A stretch of DNA of 64,000 bases from Halichoerus grypus. Lineage: Eukaryota; Chordata; Mammalia; Carnivora; Phocidae. Below are positions 1 through 12,200 of the stretch, in pieces. The position numbers and the translations under genes were made by a program. The stretch spans positions 18,549,168-18,613,167 of the forward strand of contig NC_135726.1 of the NCBI RefSeq assembly GCF_964656455.1. The letters are read 5' to 3'. The notes under the pieces were generated by a model. That model was given only the letters and a program-made list of their open reading frames with translations, searched no databases and had not been told where the DNA came from. Positions within the stretch are counted from its first letter, which is position 1; the number at the start of each line of letters is the position of its first letter.

Positions 1-329
1 CATAATAATAGTACTTAACTCCTACAGTTGTAGTGAGGGTTAGATGGGCTCATGTAGGGAAGGCACTTAAAACAGGGAAAACCCATTATGTCAGCTGTTG
101 TCATCAGTCCTTGGGAAAAGGCTGATGTCGTTCAAGAACTTGAAAAGGGCAGAATTTGGAATTATATATTAGTCATGGAGAGTGAACACCAAAACACTCC
201 AAAGATGTCTGAAGTAACAGGAAGGATTAATGTCAAAATGGTGTCAGTGGTTGCCTCTGAGTTGCAGGCATTAGTGACCTTGATTTTTTTTTCTTTAACT
301 TTTCCGTATTTTCTTTATCAACATTAATG

Positions 330-466
330 GAGGGGGCGCTCAGTCAGTTGGGCGACTAACTCTTAATCTCATCTCAGGTGTTGATCCGGAGTCGTGAGTT
401 CAAGTCCCATGTTGGGCTCCATGCTGGGTGTGGAGCCTACTTAAAAAAAAACAACCAAACAAAAAA
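330..466 (+). mobile_element. CAN-SINE (tRNA-Lys type), short
   Basis: A diverged head leads into the tRNA-like box GAGTTCAAGTCCCATGTTGG and ends in an A-rich tail. It lacks the long CT-rich middle of the younger copies. Confidence 0.75.
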
Positions 467-904
467 CAGTGGAGAGTTCACCATCAGTGTGGGGTTCAAG
501 AGACTAGGGATGGGAGGACAGGGAAGGCAGGACCAAGGAAGTGGGGGTTATCAATAGTTCTGTCTGGTCTGGACCACAATCTTCTTTCTGGACCACATTC
601 CCCTCCTCATCACCTCTACCAGCCTCCCCTGCGGGTTGTGTGTGGCCACATCAATAGGAGTGTGGAGCCCCATTTAGAGGAGGTGACAGAGCTGCTTGTT
701 TCTTCTGCCTAGGATCTGACAAGTTTGGTTTACCTTAATGTAGTAAGCATGTGTCACTCAAAGCAAGGGCCAAGCTGGGGGATAGAGGACAAGGGAAGGG
801 AGTGGTAGAGAAGGCAGACAAGACTGTGAGTCTACCTGCCAGGCCTGGGGGCCAGTCACATAGAGACTACTCCACTCAGCTGTGCAGCAACTTGGCAGTT
901 CTTT

Positions 905-1098
905 TCTCTTTTTAAAAAATTTTATTTATTTATTTATTTGAGAGAGAGAGAGCACAAGCAGGGTTGGGGGAGGGACAAAAGGAGAGGGAGATGCAGACTC
1001 CCTGTTCAGCAGGGAGCCTGATGTGGGGCATCCCAGGACCCCAAGATCATGACCTGAGTAAAAGAGGCTTAGCTGACTGAGACGCCCACGTGCCCCAC
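905..1098 (-). mobile_element. CAN-SINE, full-length, inverted
   Basis: On the minus strand: diverged GGGGCACGTGGGCGTCTCAG head, tRNA-like body, CT-rich stretch and AAATAAATAAATAAA tail. Confidence 0.85.
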
Positions 1099-1954
1099 AT
1101 CTTGGCCAGTTCTGGGTGGGCCTTAAGGTCTGGTCCTGCCAACACCTGGCTCTACTCCTGTCACTTCTCCCTGAGTAAGAAACAGCCTTTCACCTGGTCC
1201 ATCCATATGGGGAGGAGTGTGGGCTAGGACTCACGTGGGCTCCATCCAGTGTTCACATGGGGCACAGGGAATGTCGAATGGGGAGCTGGGTCAGCCAGGT
1301 GGCCTTGGTGCAACGCTGTCTTAGGGTTAAGAATCTGTGATTCTGATATGTAGCACGAGGTGGCTCCTGTTCTGAGTCAGCCAGCATTCTGTTTTTTGTC
1401 AGGGGGAAGACCGAAGCCCCATCTGGTCCACTATTGGGCTTTACACATAAAGAGACATGTCTAACAAGTGAGGTGGAGTGTTCTTAGAGGCCAGATGACA
1501 GGGTGAAGTCACAGTCCTGGAGAGAGGAGACTTGCTTGGAGCTGGCCTAGCCGTTGGGCCTGGGGTGAAGGTAGAGGGCCTGGTTCTGGACCCACCGGGG
1601 TTCTAATGTGACCTCCCACCCGCAGGGGGCAGTAAAGGGTACCTGCGAGGGTGGAAGAATCCTCTCACTGAGCTGAGATCCTGTGCCCAGGCTGGTCAGG
1701 GATGACTCTCATCAGGGTATATCAAACATGGGGGGAGGTACACTTCTCTATTCCAAACAGCATCAAAGGTAGCAGCTGCAGACCCAAGGAGAGTGTGTGT
1801 CTGTTAGGATCGCACCCTTAAGGAATCTCTGGGACCTTCTGGCAAGCAAGGATTCATAGATGACTAGCCCTGAGGAAGCCTAGAGGCCAGTGCCAGGGGT
1901 GAGGGTAGGAGAGTGTAGGCAACACCGAGCCATGGATGGTGGATACAGCTAGGA

Positions 1955-1971
1955 CCCCCCCCCCCCCCCCC
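1955..1971. repeat. (C)17 homopolymer
   Basis: Seventeen consecutive C residues; its length is prone to sequencing error. Confidence 0.95.
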
Positions 1972-2169
1972 GGCTGCCAACAGGGGCGTGGCCAGTGTGC
2001 CTGGTTACCTCTGCATCTACACGCGCTGCCCAAGAAAACACAGACTCAGTTCAGCTCTGGATTTGATAACTTCTGGGGCGCCTTCATGACCTGGAGGCTC
2101 CCAAACAAACGAAGTCCAAAACTTATACTCTGAAAACTACAAAACATTGTTGTAAGAAATTAAAACAGA

Positions 2170-2290
2170 TCGGGGTGCCTGGCTGCCTCGGTCAGTACAG
2201 CATGCAACTCTTGCCCTTGGGGTTGTGAGTTCAAGCCCCATGTTGGGCCTAGAGCCCACTGTAAAAAAAAATAAATTTATTTAAAAAAAG
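2170..2290 (+). mobile_element. CAN-SINE, short
   Basis: Diverged head GGGGTGCCTGGCTGCCTCGG, tRNA-like box GTTCAAGCCCCATGTTGG, and an A-rich tail. Confidence 0.75.
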
Positions 2291-3232
2291 AAATTAAAGT
2301 AGATCCAAACGAATGGGAAAACATCCTGTGTTTGTGCATGAAAGGACTTCATATTATTAAGCTGGTAAAGTAACACTCCCCAGATTGATCTGTAGATTCA
2401 GTGCCATCCCTGTAAGAATCACGGCTAACTTCTTGGTAGAAATTGACAAGTGGATTCTAAATTTCATACGGAATTGCAAGGAAGCTGGAATAGGTGAATC
2501 ATGAATAAGAATAAAACAGGAAGACTCATAATTTCCTATTTCAAAACTTATTACAAAGAAATGGTAAGCAAGAGAGGGTGGTATGTACTGACATAAATCA
2601 ACCATAGAAATTAATGGAACAGAATTGAGAGTCCCGTGCATATATGTATAAATAGCCCATGTATCTATGCGTGGCTGAGTTTCGACAAGGCTGCCAGGGG
2701 TGCCAAGATCATTCAGTGGTGGGGAGAATGGTCTTGTCCACAACATGGTGTTGGGACAATTGGATCGCCACATACAAAAGAACGAAGAAAATGAAGACAA
2801 GCCACGGAATAGGAGAAAATATTTGCAAATCATATAGCCGTTAAGGGACTTGCATTCAGAATATATAAAGGACTCTTACAACTTAACAAAAAAAAAGACA
2901 AACAACTCAATTAAAAATGGGCAAAGGATATGAAAAGATATTTTTCCAAGGAATATGTTTAAAAGGCCAATAAACATATGGAAAGATGTTCAACATCATT
3001 AGCCATCAGGGAAATGCAAATCAAAACCAAAGTAGATCCCACTTCACACCCACTGGGGTGACTGGAATACAAAAGTCAGATAGTAGATGTTGTCAAGGAC
3101 ATGGAAAAATCTAAATCCTCATAGACTTCTGGTAGGAATGTAAAATGTGCAGCCACTTTGGAATATAGTCTGGCAGTTCCTCCAATGATTAAACATAAGA
3201 GTTACCGTATAACTTAGCAATTTTACTCCTAG

Positions 3233-3292
<60 letters not shown>

Positions 3293-3668
3293 CTTCAAGA
3301 GAAATAAAAACATGTCCACACAAAAACTTGTACACAAACATTTAGAGCAACATTATTCCTAATAGCTACCAGGTAGACACAACCCAAATGATGAATCAGC
3401 TAATGAATGGGAAACAAAATGTGATATATCCATAAAATGGAATACTATTTGGCCAAACAGAATGAAGTACTCATACATGTGACACCATGCTTATGCTAAG
3501 TGAAAGAAGCCAATCACAGAAGACTATGTCTAATAAGATTCCATGAATATGAAATGTCCAGAACAGAGAAGCTAATTAAGACAGAAAATAGATTAGATAT
3601 GAAAAATCATTTCACTGTACACTTCAAGTAGGTGAATTGTATGGTATGTGAATACAATCTCAAGAAAG
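2284..3668 (+). mobile_element. Old L1, 3' part
   Basis: L1 ORF2 end and 3' UTR-type wording (GCTGGTGGGAATG-like, CAGCAATTCCACTCCTAG-like), with no intact frame. It contains a (GT)28 microsatellite. Confidence 0.75.
3235..3290. repeat. (GT)28 microsatellite
   Basis: Uninterrupted GT dinucleotides inside an old L1; likely length-polymorphic. Confidence 0.97.
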
Positions 3669-3689
3669 CAATCTAAGAAAAAGGGAAAG

Positions 3690-4370
3690 CTGATGTGAAA
3701 CAGACTGACAATCCCGACATTTTGGCAAGGATTTGGATCGACCAGAACTCTTAGGCGTTGCTGGTGGGAGTGTAAATTGGTACAACCTCTTTGAAAACTG
3801 CTTGGCATAATCCACTCAAGTTGAAAGCTACAACACCACGACTCAGCAATTCCAAATCCCTCCACTAATTCCACGTGGTAGATATATACTGAATGAACGT
3901 GTCTGTATGCTCACCAGAAGACGTGTTAGAAAGTTCCTATCAACACCATTCGTAAAAGCCCCGACTGGAGACTACCCAAAGGCCTGTTAAGAGAACGGGA
4001 AACATGCCGTGGTGTATTCACACGATGAAATCCTGTTACAATGAGATTGAATGATCCTTGGATGCATCTCACGGACCTAATGTGGAGTGAAAGTAGCCTG
4101 ACACAAAAGAGCATCTACTGTATAATTCCATTTTTATTCCATTTCCTGGAATCATAGGCTGTGTGATTCCATTTAGCAGGCAAAACTACCCTCTGCCATT
4201 GAGAATCGTATAGCCATCACCTTTGGAGGGGAGTCCCGGAAAGAGCACAGGGGAACTCGTTCCGGGGGCTAATAATATTCTGTTTCTTAATCCAGGTGCT
4301 GGTTACATACTGGTGTGTATGTGAATACTCATTTTATGAAAATTAATCAAACTTTATACTTAGGATTTGT
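3690..4370 (+). mobile_element. Second old L1 3' end
   Basis: A further L1 3' region begins immediately after the first and repeats the same landmarks (TGGCAAGGATTTGG, GCTGGTGGGAGTGTAAATTGG) in more diverged form. Confidence 0.65.
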
Positions 4371-4375
4371 GTTCA

Positions 4376-4404
4376 CCTTAACGACTAAGCCACCCAGGCG
4401 CCCC
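4376..4404 (-). mobile_element. CAN-SINE head fragment
   Basis: Only the head survives: the minus strand reads GGGGCGCCTGGGTGGCTTAG. It lies 30 bp before the next SINE. Confidence 0.6.
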
Positions 4405-4433
4405 AAAATGCTGTCTTTAAAATGAAATGTTGT

Positions 4434-4646
4434 TGGAGCGCCTCGGTGGCTCAGTCGGTTAAGTGTCTGCCTTCAGCTCAGGTCATGATTCCAGGTCCTG
4501 GGATCGAGCCCCACATTGGGCTCCCCGCTCAGCGGGAAGCCTACTTCTCCCTCTCCCACTCCCCCTGCTTGTGTTCCCTCTCTCGCTGTGTCTCTCTCTG
4601 TCAAATAAATAAATAAATAAAATCTTTTTTAAAAAATAAATAAGAT
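4434..4646 (+). mobile_element. CAN-SINE, full-length, with target-site duplication
   Basis: Complete body flanked by AAAATGAAATGTTGT at 4419-4433 and 4647-4661. The identical duplication shows a comparatively recent insertion. Confidence 0.92.
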
Positions 4647-4679
4647 AAAATGAAATGTTGTCTTTATATGTTACAGTTT

Positions 4680-4880
4680 TAAGGGCATAGTCTCTGGGTT
4701 CAAATCCCAGCTCTGCCACTTTCTAGGTGCATGACCTGGGCCTATTACTTAAATTCTCTGTGTCTCAGTTTCTTAATCTGTGAAACAGAAATGACAATAA
4801 CCTGCCTCATAGGATTATGAAGACCGAAGTAGCAAATACAAGGACCCTGACATTCAGTAAACACTGTGGAAACATTAGCT
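4680..4880. repeat. MIR-type ancient SINE
   Basis: MIR-like order of CTGGGTTCAAATCCCAGCTC, a CTCAGTTTCTTAATCTGT-type core, and a closing CATTCAGTAAACACTG. Confidence 0.75.
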
Positions 4881-5456
4881 ATTGAAGTTAGTTTCATGGC
4901 TACAAGGCTCTTTGTTAATCTTTGTGAAAACAGGAAGAGAAAACCCACAGATGAGTGAACTCAACGAGTGTATACCTAAAGGGGGATGTTAATTGCACTA
5001 AAAAATAAAGGACTAAACTAAAGGCCACAGTAGCTAAAGGTGCAAATGTCTTAAAAATGATGGTCTATAAGAACAATAGACCAAAATCAGTTGTGTTTCT
5101 ACACACCAGCAACGAACATCTGAAGATCATGTGCAGAAAACAATTTCATTTACAATAGCATCAAAAACAAAATAACTAAGAATCCACTTCATTAACAAAG
5201 TGCAAGATTTATACATTGAAAACTCAAAAACATAATTGAGGGAAATTAAAGAGGACCTATGTAAATGGAGAGACATACTATGTTCGTGGGTTGAAAGACT
5301 TCATCTTGTTAAGATGGCGATACTTCCTAAACTTATCTATAGATTCAGCGTGATCCCTATCCAAATCTCAGCCACTTTTTTTTTTTTTGGCAGAAATTGA
5401 CAAGCTGATCAGAATTCATATGGAAATGCAAGGGACCCAGAATAACCAGAACAATT

Positions 5457-5902
5457 GTTAAGGACTGATTTGTATCTCCACAAAAGGGTATGTACAGTCA
5501 TGACCCCCAGGACTGCAGAATGTGACTTTATTTAGACGTAGGGCCTTTAGAGAGGTAGTCAAGTTAAGATGATTACAAAGGTAATCATTAGGGTGGGCCC
5601 TAGTCCAATATGACTAGTGTCCTTGTAAAAAGGGACAATTCGGACACAGATATGGATGGTACAGAAGGAAGACAATGTAAAGACAGAGGGAGAATGCCAT
5701 CCATAAGCCAAGGAATGCCTGAAGCTACCAGAAACTAGAGAAGAGGCATGGATTCTCTCTTACAGTACTCAGAAGGAACCAGTCCAGCTAACACCTTGAT
5801 TTCAGATTTCTAGCCTCTAAAACTGTGAGGCAATTGATTTCTATTGTTTAAGCGCCCCCACCTTGTAGTCCTTTGTTATGACAACCCTAGCAAAGTAATG
5901 CA
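5457..5902 (+). mobile_element. MaLR-type solo LTR (ERVL-MaLR) inside L1
   Basis: A TG...CA-bounded element of about 446 bp with typical MaLR wording (CACCTTGATTTCAG, CTAGCCTCTAAAACTGTGAG, CTTTGTTATGACAACCCTAG). It splits the L1 phrase around GCAATCTTGAAAAAGAAG. It is a decayed non-coding LTR without internal retroviral genes. The subfamily is not determined. Confidence 0.7.
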
Positions 5903-6364
5903 GCAATCTTGAAAAAGAAGAACAAAGTTGAAGGACTTATACTTCCCCATTTCAAAACTTACTACAAAACTGTAGTAATCAGGATAGTGTGGTATTGGCA
6001 TAAGGATAGACATATAAATTAATGGAATAGAAGTGAGAGTCCAGAAATAAACCCTTACATTTATGGTCAATGATTTTCAGTAAGGGCACCAAAACAATTC
6101 AATAGGGAAAGAAATGTTTTTTAAACAAATGATTCAGGAACAGCTGGATAACCACATGCAAAAGAATCCCTAACTTAAACCATATACAGAATTAATTCAA
6201 ATGAATCAGACCTAAATATAAGAGCTAAAAGTATAAAATTCTTTGGGAAAAACATAGAGGTAAATCTGAATGACTTTGGATTAAGCAATCACTTCTTAGA
6301 TATTACTCCAAAAGCACAAGCAACAAAAGAGAAAATAAATCAGACGTCATCAAAATGAAAGTGT

Positions 6365-6533
6365 TTTTTTAAAGATTTTATTTATTTATTTATTTGAGAG
6401 AGAGAGAGAGAGAGCACGAGAGAGGGAAGGGTCAGAGGGAGAAGCAGACTCCCTGCTGAATAAGGAGCCTGATGCGGGACTAGATCCTGGGACTCCAGGA
6501 TCATGTCCTGAGAGCCACCTAGGCACCCCAAAA
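6365..6533 (-). mobile_element. CAN-SINE, inverted, inside L1
   Basis: Minus-strand body with head GGGGTGCCTAGGTGGCTCTC. AAAATGAAAGT flanks both sides as a target-site duplication. Confidence 0.88.
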
Positions 6534-6568
6534 TGAAAGTTTTTTGTGTTGTAAAGGATACCATAACA

Positions 6569-6775
6569 GGGGGCGCCTGGGTGGCTCAGTTGGTTAAGCG
6601 ACTGCCTTCGGCTCAGGTCATGATCCTGGAGTCCCGGGATCGAGTCCCACATCGGGCTCCTGGCTCGGCAGGAAGCCTGCTTCTCCCTTTCCCACTCCCC
6701 CTGCTTGTGTTCCCTCTCTCGCTGTCTCTCTCTCTCTGTCAAATAAATAAATAAAAAATCTTTAAAAAAAAAAAA
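6569..6775 (+). mobile_element. CAN-SINE, full-length, inside L1
   Basis: Near-perfect body flanked by AAAGGATACCATAACA at 6553-6568 and 6776-6791. It lies tail-out against the inverted SINE only 35 bp to its left. Confidence 0.93.
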
Positions 6776-7511
6776 AAAGGATACCATAACAAAGTGAAAA
6801 GACAACCCACGGAATGGCAAAAAAGATTTGCAAATCATATATCTGATAAGGGATTTGTATCTACAGTAAATGAAAAACTCTTACAATTCAACCATAAAAA
6901 GACAATGCAATTTTAAAACGGGCAAAAGATTTTGAAAGACATTTCTCCAAAGAAGATATAAAAATGGCCAATAATCACATAAAAAGATGCTCAACATCTT
7001 AAGTCATTAGGGAAATGCAAATCAAAACCACAATGAGATACCACTTCACACCCACTAGGATGACTATAATCAAAATGAGAGCTAATGAATGTTGGCGAGG
7101 ATGTGGAGTAATTGAAATCCTCATACATTGCTGGTGGGAATGTGAAATGGTGCAGCCACTTTGGAAAGCAGGCAGTTCCTCAAATAAGTAAACAGAGTTA
7201 CTATAGGACCCAGCAATTCCGCTCCTAGGTATATAACCAAGAGAAGTTAAAACATATACTTGTACATGAATGTTCAGAGTAGGATTACCCATAATATCCA
7301 AAGAGGTAGAAACAACCCAGATATCTCTGAACTGATGAATGGATAAACAAATTGTACTGTATCTATACAAGGCACTATTCAGTCATAAAAAAGAAGGAAG
7401 TACTGATACATGCTCCAACATGGATGAGCCTTGGAAACATCCTATTGGATGAAAGAGGTCAGACAAAAGAACCCCACATATTGTAGGATTCTATTTATTT
7501 GAAATGTCTAG

Positions 7512-7599
7512 GAGGTACCTGGCTGGCTCAGTTGGTGGAGCATGTGACTCTTGATCTCGGGGTTGTGAGTCTGAGCCCCACTTCGGGTGTAGAGATCGC
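7512..7599 (+). mobile_element. CAN-SINE, 3'-truncated, inside L1
   Basis: Head and tRNA-like part only, yet flanked by TTGAAATGTCTAG at 7499-7511 and 7600-7612. The short form probably was the inserted unit. Confidence 0.85.
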
Positions 7600-8662
7600 T
7601 TGAAATGTCTAGAACAGGCAAATCCACAGATTTGACAGAAAGTACATTAGTGGTTGCCAGGGGCTGGGGGGAGGCGGGATGGGAAGTGACTGCTAACAGG
7701 TACGGGCTGCATTTTAGGGTGATGCAAATGTTCTGGAATAAGATAGTGGTGATGGTTGCACAACTTTGTGGATATACTGAAACCCACTGAATTACATGCT
7801 TTTTAAAAGGGTAAATTTTATGGTATGTAAATTACATCTCAATAAAGTTGATATTTTAAAAATTATGGTCTGCAAATGCCGGTAAAGTTGTAATAAAACC
7901 TGTAGACTCAAGTTGCTGGCCGCAGTTTAAATCGGCGCAGCAATTTCACAAAGTGCTATGTGAGCGGCAATGCGTAAGAGATGGAGAGGTCTCCATGAGA
8001 TGTATGGATTACTTTCCATAGCTAAAGCTTCCACCATGGACATTTAGTAAATATCTAGTCGGCTGAGCAATGTACGGTTGTGCCCATATGGATGACAGGG
8101 GGAGTAAAGAGAATGCCTGCACCAGCGAGGAGGTGAGCAGCCCCCTGAGCCACCCAATTCCTGAGAAACATCCTTGGCTACAAAGTCCCAGGCACAGCAT
8201 TCTGCACCAGGCAGGCTTGCCCGGGTCTTGGGAGCCAGCCAGGTTGGCTCTTCCTCACCGTTCAGTTCATGGCTCTCAGTTGACAGTGTGGGGCCAAGGC
8301 TGCCTGCCAGAGTCCAGAGCACTGTTTCCCCTTAACGCTCTTTGGCCATTACACACACACCCCCCGCCCCCCCCCCCCCACATACTGCATACACACACCT
8401 GGCCTGGAAACTTCTACAAGCTTTTTCCTTGAATGTCAAGATTGCATGAGCCTGTCATCCAGCAAAAACCCAAATGTCCTTCCTGGAGAGCTATTCCAAA
8501 GGAAGAAATCAAAGGACAAAAGCTATGGACGTGCAGAGGTTCACTGCCCTATTAGCTTCGGTCGTAAAAACTAGAAAGTACCCAAGTGTGGAAACTGAGG
8601 AATATTATGATGGGACCCTCCCTTTGTGGAAGGTTTTGCAGCCATTAAAGTCAATCACCGTG

Positions 8663-8866
8663 GGGCGCCTGGGTGGCTCAGTCGTTAAGTGTCTGCCTTC
8701 AGCTCAGGTCATAATCCCGGAGTCCTGGGATCGAGCCCCCCATCGGGCTCCCTGCTCTGCGGGAGGCCTGCTTCTCCCTCTCCCACTCCCCCTGCTTGTG
8801 TTCCCTCTCTCACTGTGTCTCTCTCTGTCAAATAAATAAATAAAATCTTTAAAAAAAAATTTAAAA
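8663..8866 (+). mobile_element. CAN-SINE, full-length, young
   Basis: Complete body and (AAAT)n tail flanked by a perfect AAAGTCAATCACCGTG at 8647-8662 and 8867-8882. Confidence 0.93.
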
Positions 8867-9276
8867 AAAGTCAATCACCGTGAAGATGGGTAGAAGAAGG
8901 AGAATGATAGGAAAGATGCTCAGAAGGAAAGCATGATGTTAACGCTTTGTGTGGGGAGTTCTGTGCACCTGCAAGGGACTGGAAGGCACTTGGGCCATGA
9001 TGTTTAGGCACAGAGTCATACTAACCTGTCTCATAGAGTTTGATGTATAAACCAGACATCAAGGCGAGAATATGCTGTGAATCAGTAACTGCCCAGAAGG
9101 CTACTTTGTGAAAATTAAGCTGGGTAACCTTAAGCAAGTCCCATAAACCTCTCTGAGCTTTACTTTCTCACCTATCAAATGGGAGTGTCAGCTCATAGGT
9201 TGCAGTGATGATGTTGGGGTGGCAGAGGATTGGCTAGGGCAGGGCCTTAAAAGCACAAGAGCCAGAGGACACTCAC

Positions 9277-12200
9277 CCTGGGGATGAGCCAGCCAAACTC
9301 GTGATTGTTGACACCCACGAGGAAGGGCACAGAGTGGAAGTGCCTGTCCCTCAAGAGTTCCATGGGGCTCTTGGGAAAGAAGGTGCCATCAACAGTGTAG
9401 GAAGCCGTAGTGTTCTGCAGGAGAAAGCAAGGCACGGGTCTTCCCAGTCAGGCCCATGCCTTAAAAGATGACATGCGGGGGTCCCCCGGCTGCGTGCCTG
9501 GGTGGCTGAGCCTTAGAGGGGATAGAGGCCACCACGGTTGGAGGACCAGGAGAAATAGGGAGACCAGGCAATGGATACTTCCAAGCAGACCTCTTTCCTA
9601 GAAGAGCTGGCCCTGCATTCATGCTCCCAGGCCTGCTTGGGCCCTCCATCCCTTCCCCTCAGGGGTGGCTGCCCCAACGCTCACCCCAGACTGCTGATTG
9701 CTTCTCTGCTCCCACAGGAGCTGGACGGACCCCTCTGCGCCATTGCCTGTCACCGCCCCCCGAGAGGTAGGCATACCACCTTCATGTTACGGATCTGCTC
9801 TTTGCCGTCTGCCGAAGGCACTGAAACATCTCAGCCGGAGAGGCAGAGCTGCAGCCCAGGGAGTCCGCGAAGCTCTGAGGACAGACAAGAGCCTGGCCTC
9901 TCCCTCACCCATCCACCCCCACCTTGCAGCCCTCCGCCTCCCACACACAACGGGTGTATCTGTGGGAAAGACGGGCCAGTGATGTCAGAGATGGGGCCTC
10001 GGGACTGGCCAGAGACCTGCCGCCAACCCTGAGAAGGCTTCTTTGCCCACCAGCTTGGGTGGTCCCCAGGCACCCCGTGTGTCCCCCATTACATCATACC
10101 GTCATTATTTGTGCGGGTAGCGGAGTCCCCTTCACCCCTCTGAGAACAGTGTCATCACCTAGTTAACCATATTCCCAGAGCCAGCGGGCTCAGTCAGTTT
10201 CGCAGAGTGAGTTAAGGAAATGAGACAGGGTTCAGAGAGGAGGGATTCCAGCACGGCCAGTGTGGCGGGGAGGGGACGACAGGGGGGCTGCTGAGGCCTG
10301 AGCCGGGCTGGGGAGTCAGCTCCCTACTGGTGACACCCCTCTGGGACTTCAGGGCAAGCAAAGGGTGGGCTGTGGCCGGCGCACGTGGGGTGAGAGAGGC
10401 AAAGAAATGCAGCCCAGAGCCAGGACCCTTGGGTTAGGATCCATTAACGTCGGCATGGTGACGATCCCACTCTGAGCTATGGCCCTGTAGAAGAGCCCTG
10501 CAGCCAGCGGGGACAGGACCTGGGTGCCGTGTTGAGGACAGGGGGCTGTCAGGGGAGGGCAGAAACGCTGGGCGGTCTGGGGCCACGGGAGATACTCTTG
10601 CCAGCCTGTGGAGACTCACCAGGGCAGAGACGATGCAGGCGCCAGCCGAAGCGCCTAAGATGGTGACAGAGTTGAGGTCACCTCCAAAGGGGGAGATGTT
10701 CCCCTGCACGCAGTTCAAAGCAGCCACCGCATCTAGGAAGCCCCAGTTGCCAGGCGCATGCTCATCCCCAGTGCTAGGGGGCAGGGGGGAGGCGGTGGTT
10801 AGCGGAGGCGGCCGGGCTTCTCCTCAGCCTTTGCCCATTTGCTCCGAACCAGCCGCCGGGACGGCAGACCCTTCCCCTTTCCCCAGGTCCGGCCTGGCTA
10901 TGAGGCATGCTTCGTAGCCCCCTGCCCAGCACGTGGTGTGGGGTGCCTAGCTGGGGGGCCAGCCACAGCTTAGTGCTCCTTGCCCCCGCCCCTTGCTGGG
11001 ATCCAGGCCCCAGACCAGCCGTCAACACTTCCTGTCCAAAGGACCAAGTTCTCTGTATGCTTCTGGCTTCGGGAGAGCCCCTTCCCCAGAGGGGGGCGAT
11101 GGGGAGCCTCCTTCTCTGCCCCGGACGGCATTCGGGAAGGGTCCTTTGGTCTCCAGCCACCCTGCTTGCCTGAGAAATCTGCATTCAAGCTCTGGGCCCC
11201 TACCCTAGTTCCCCAGTTGCCCTCACAAGCTGGCCTCTCCCAGTGCCAGCAGAGCCCTGCCCCAGGCTGGCCACCTCACCTGAGGAAGCCAAGGAACCCC
11301 AGGCGGTACTGGCCGGTGACCACTACCACATCTCCGTAGGCGGCGAGGGCTGACCCATCTTGGCAGGTGGCAGCACCCGCCACCAGAGCGCCTCCATGGG
11401 TCCACAGCATGACCTGCAGAGAGGCCATGGGGCAGTGACCCCCAGCTCCTGGGACACCAGCTGCCCTCCCATCAACCCAGGGTATTCTTGGGACCCCTGA
11501 GGCAGTATGAGAACGGGGCTGGGGAGGGGACAGGCCAGGCGGAGCCGGATGTGCAGACAGGGCCCTCGGAGCTGCACACCGGCCGCCTGGCCCCTGCAGG
11601 GGCCTCAGCGGGGCTGTAGCTGTTGAGGATCAGGCAGTCCTCTGAAACAGGTGCTTTCCATTCAACACAGATCTGCTGTTGTCCATTCTCTCCAGATCCT
11701 GCAGACACCTGGGCCAGGGGGTCAGCCCACCAGCCCCGCCATCTGGATCCCTGCAACCTACCAGCTTGTCCACCTCCAAGGGGCTACTCACATCGCAGGG
11801 GCATTGCTGGTATCCCCCACACCCTCCCAGGACTGCGCTGGGCGCGCGGCTGAGAATCGGCCAGGCCCCAGAGGTGCCTGGGCGAACGGGAGGCCCAGGA
11901 AGACATTCACCAGGCGGTCTGTGCCCCTCATGGCCACCTGCCAGCCTCGCACACGGCCCAGGGGGGTGTCCACTTCAGGCTGTGTGACCTCAGGCCCTGC
12001 GGGCAGGACAGAGCGCCAGCGAATGAGTTTGCAGCCTCCACAGGTGATGGTGGGGGGCCGGGCAAATGGACTCACTACACAGTGGTTCTTGGAGCACCTA
12101 CTTTGTGAGCCCTGTTCTGAGCACTTTGCACACAGCACCGTGACTAACCTTCCCAGCAAGCCTGGGAGATGGGCCCTATGATGACCCCCCACTTTCTCCT

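Larger units (their letters stand above)
5040..7860 (+). mobile_element. Old L1 interrupted by a MaLR LTR and three SINEs
   Basis: ORF2 C-terminal and 3' UTR sequence resumes in register after each insertion (LTR at 5457-5902; SINEs at 6365, 6569 and 7512). It ends in an A-rich stretch near 7860. All frames are broken. Confidence 0.8.

Noticed and set aside
3119..3337. Frame rich in His-Thr repeats
   Set aside because: Translation of the (GT)28 microsatellite.
4434..4646. tRNA-like sequences within SINEs as tRNA genes
   Set aside because: They lack intact cloverleaf structure and are part of dispersed SINE bodies with A-rich tails and target-site duplications.
8044..8322. Overlapping frames near 8.1-8.4 kb as a CES3 terminal exon
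   Set aside because: None shows the conserved FYEFQHRPS or ADHG wording of carboxylesterase exons on the minus strand.
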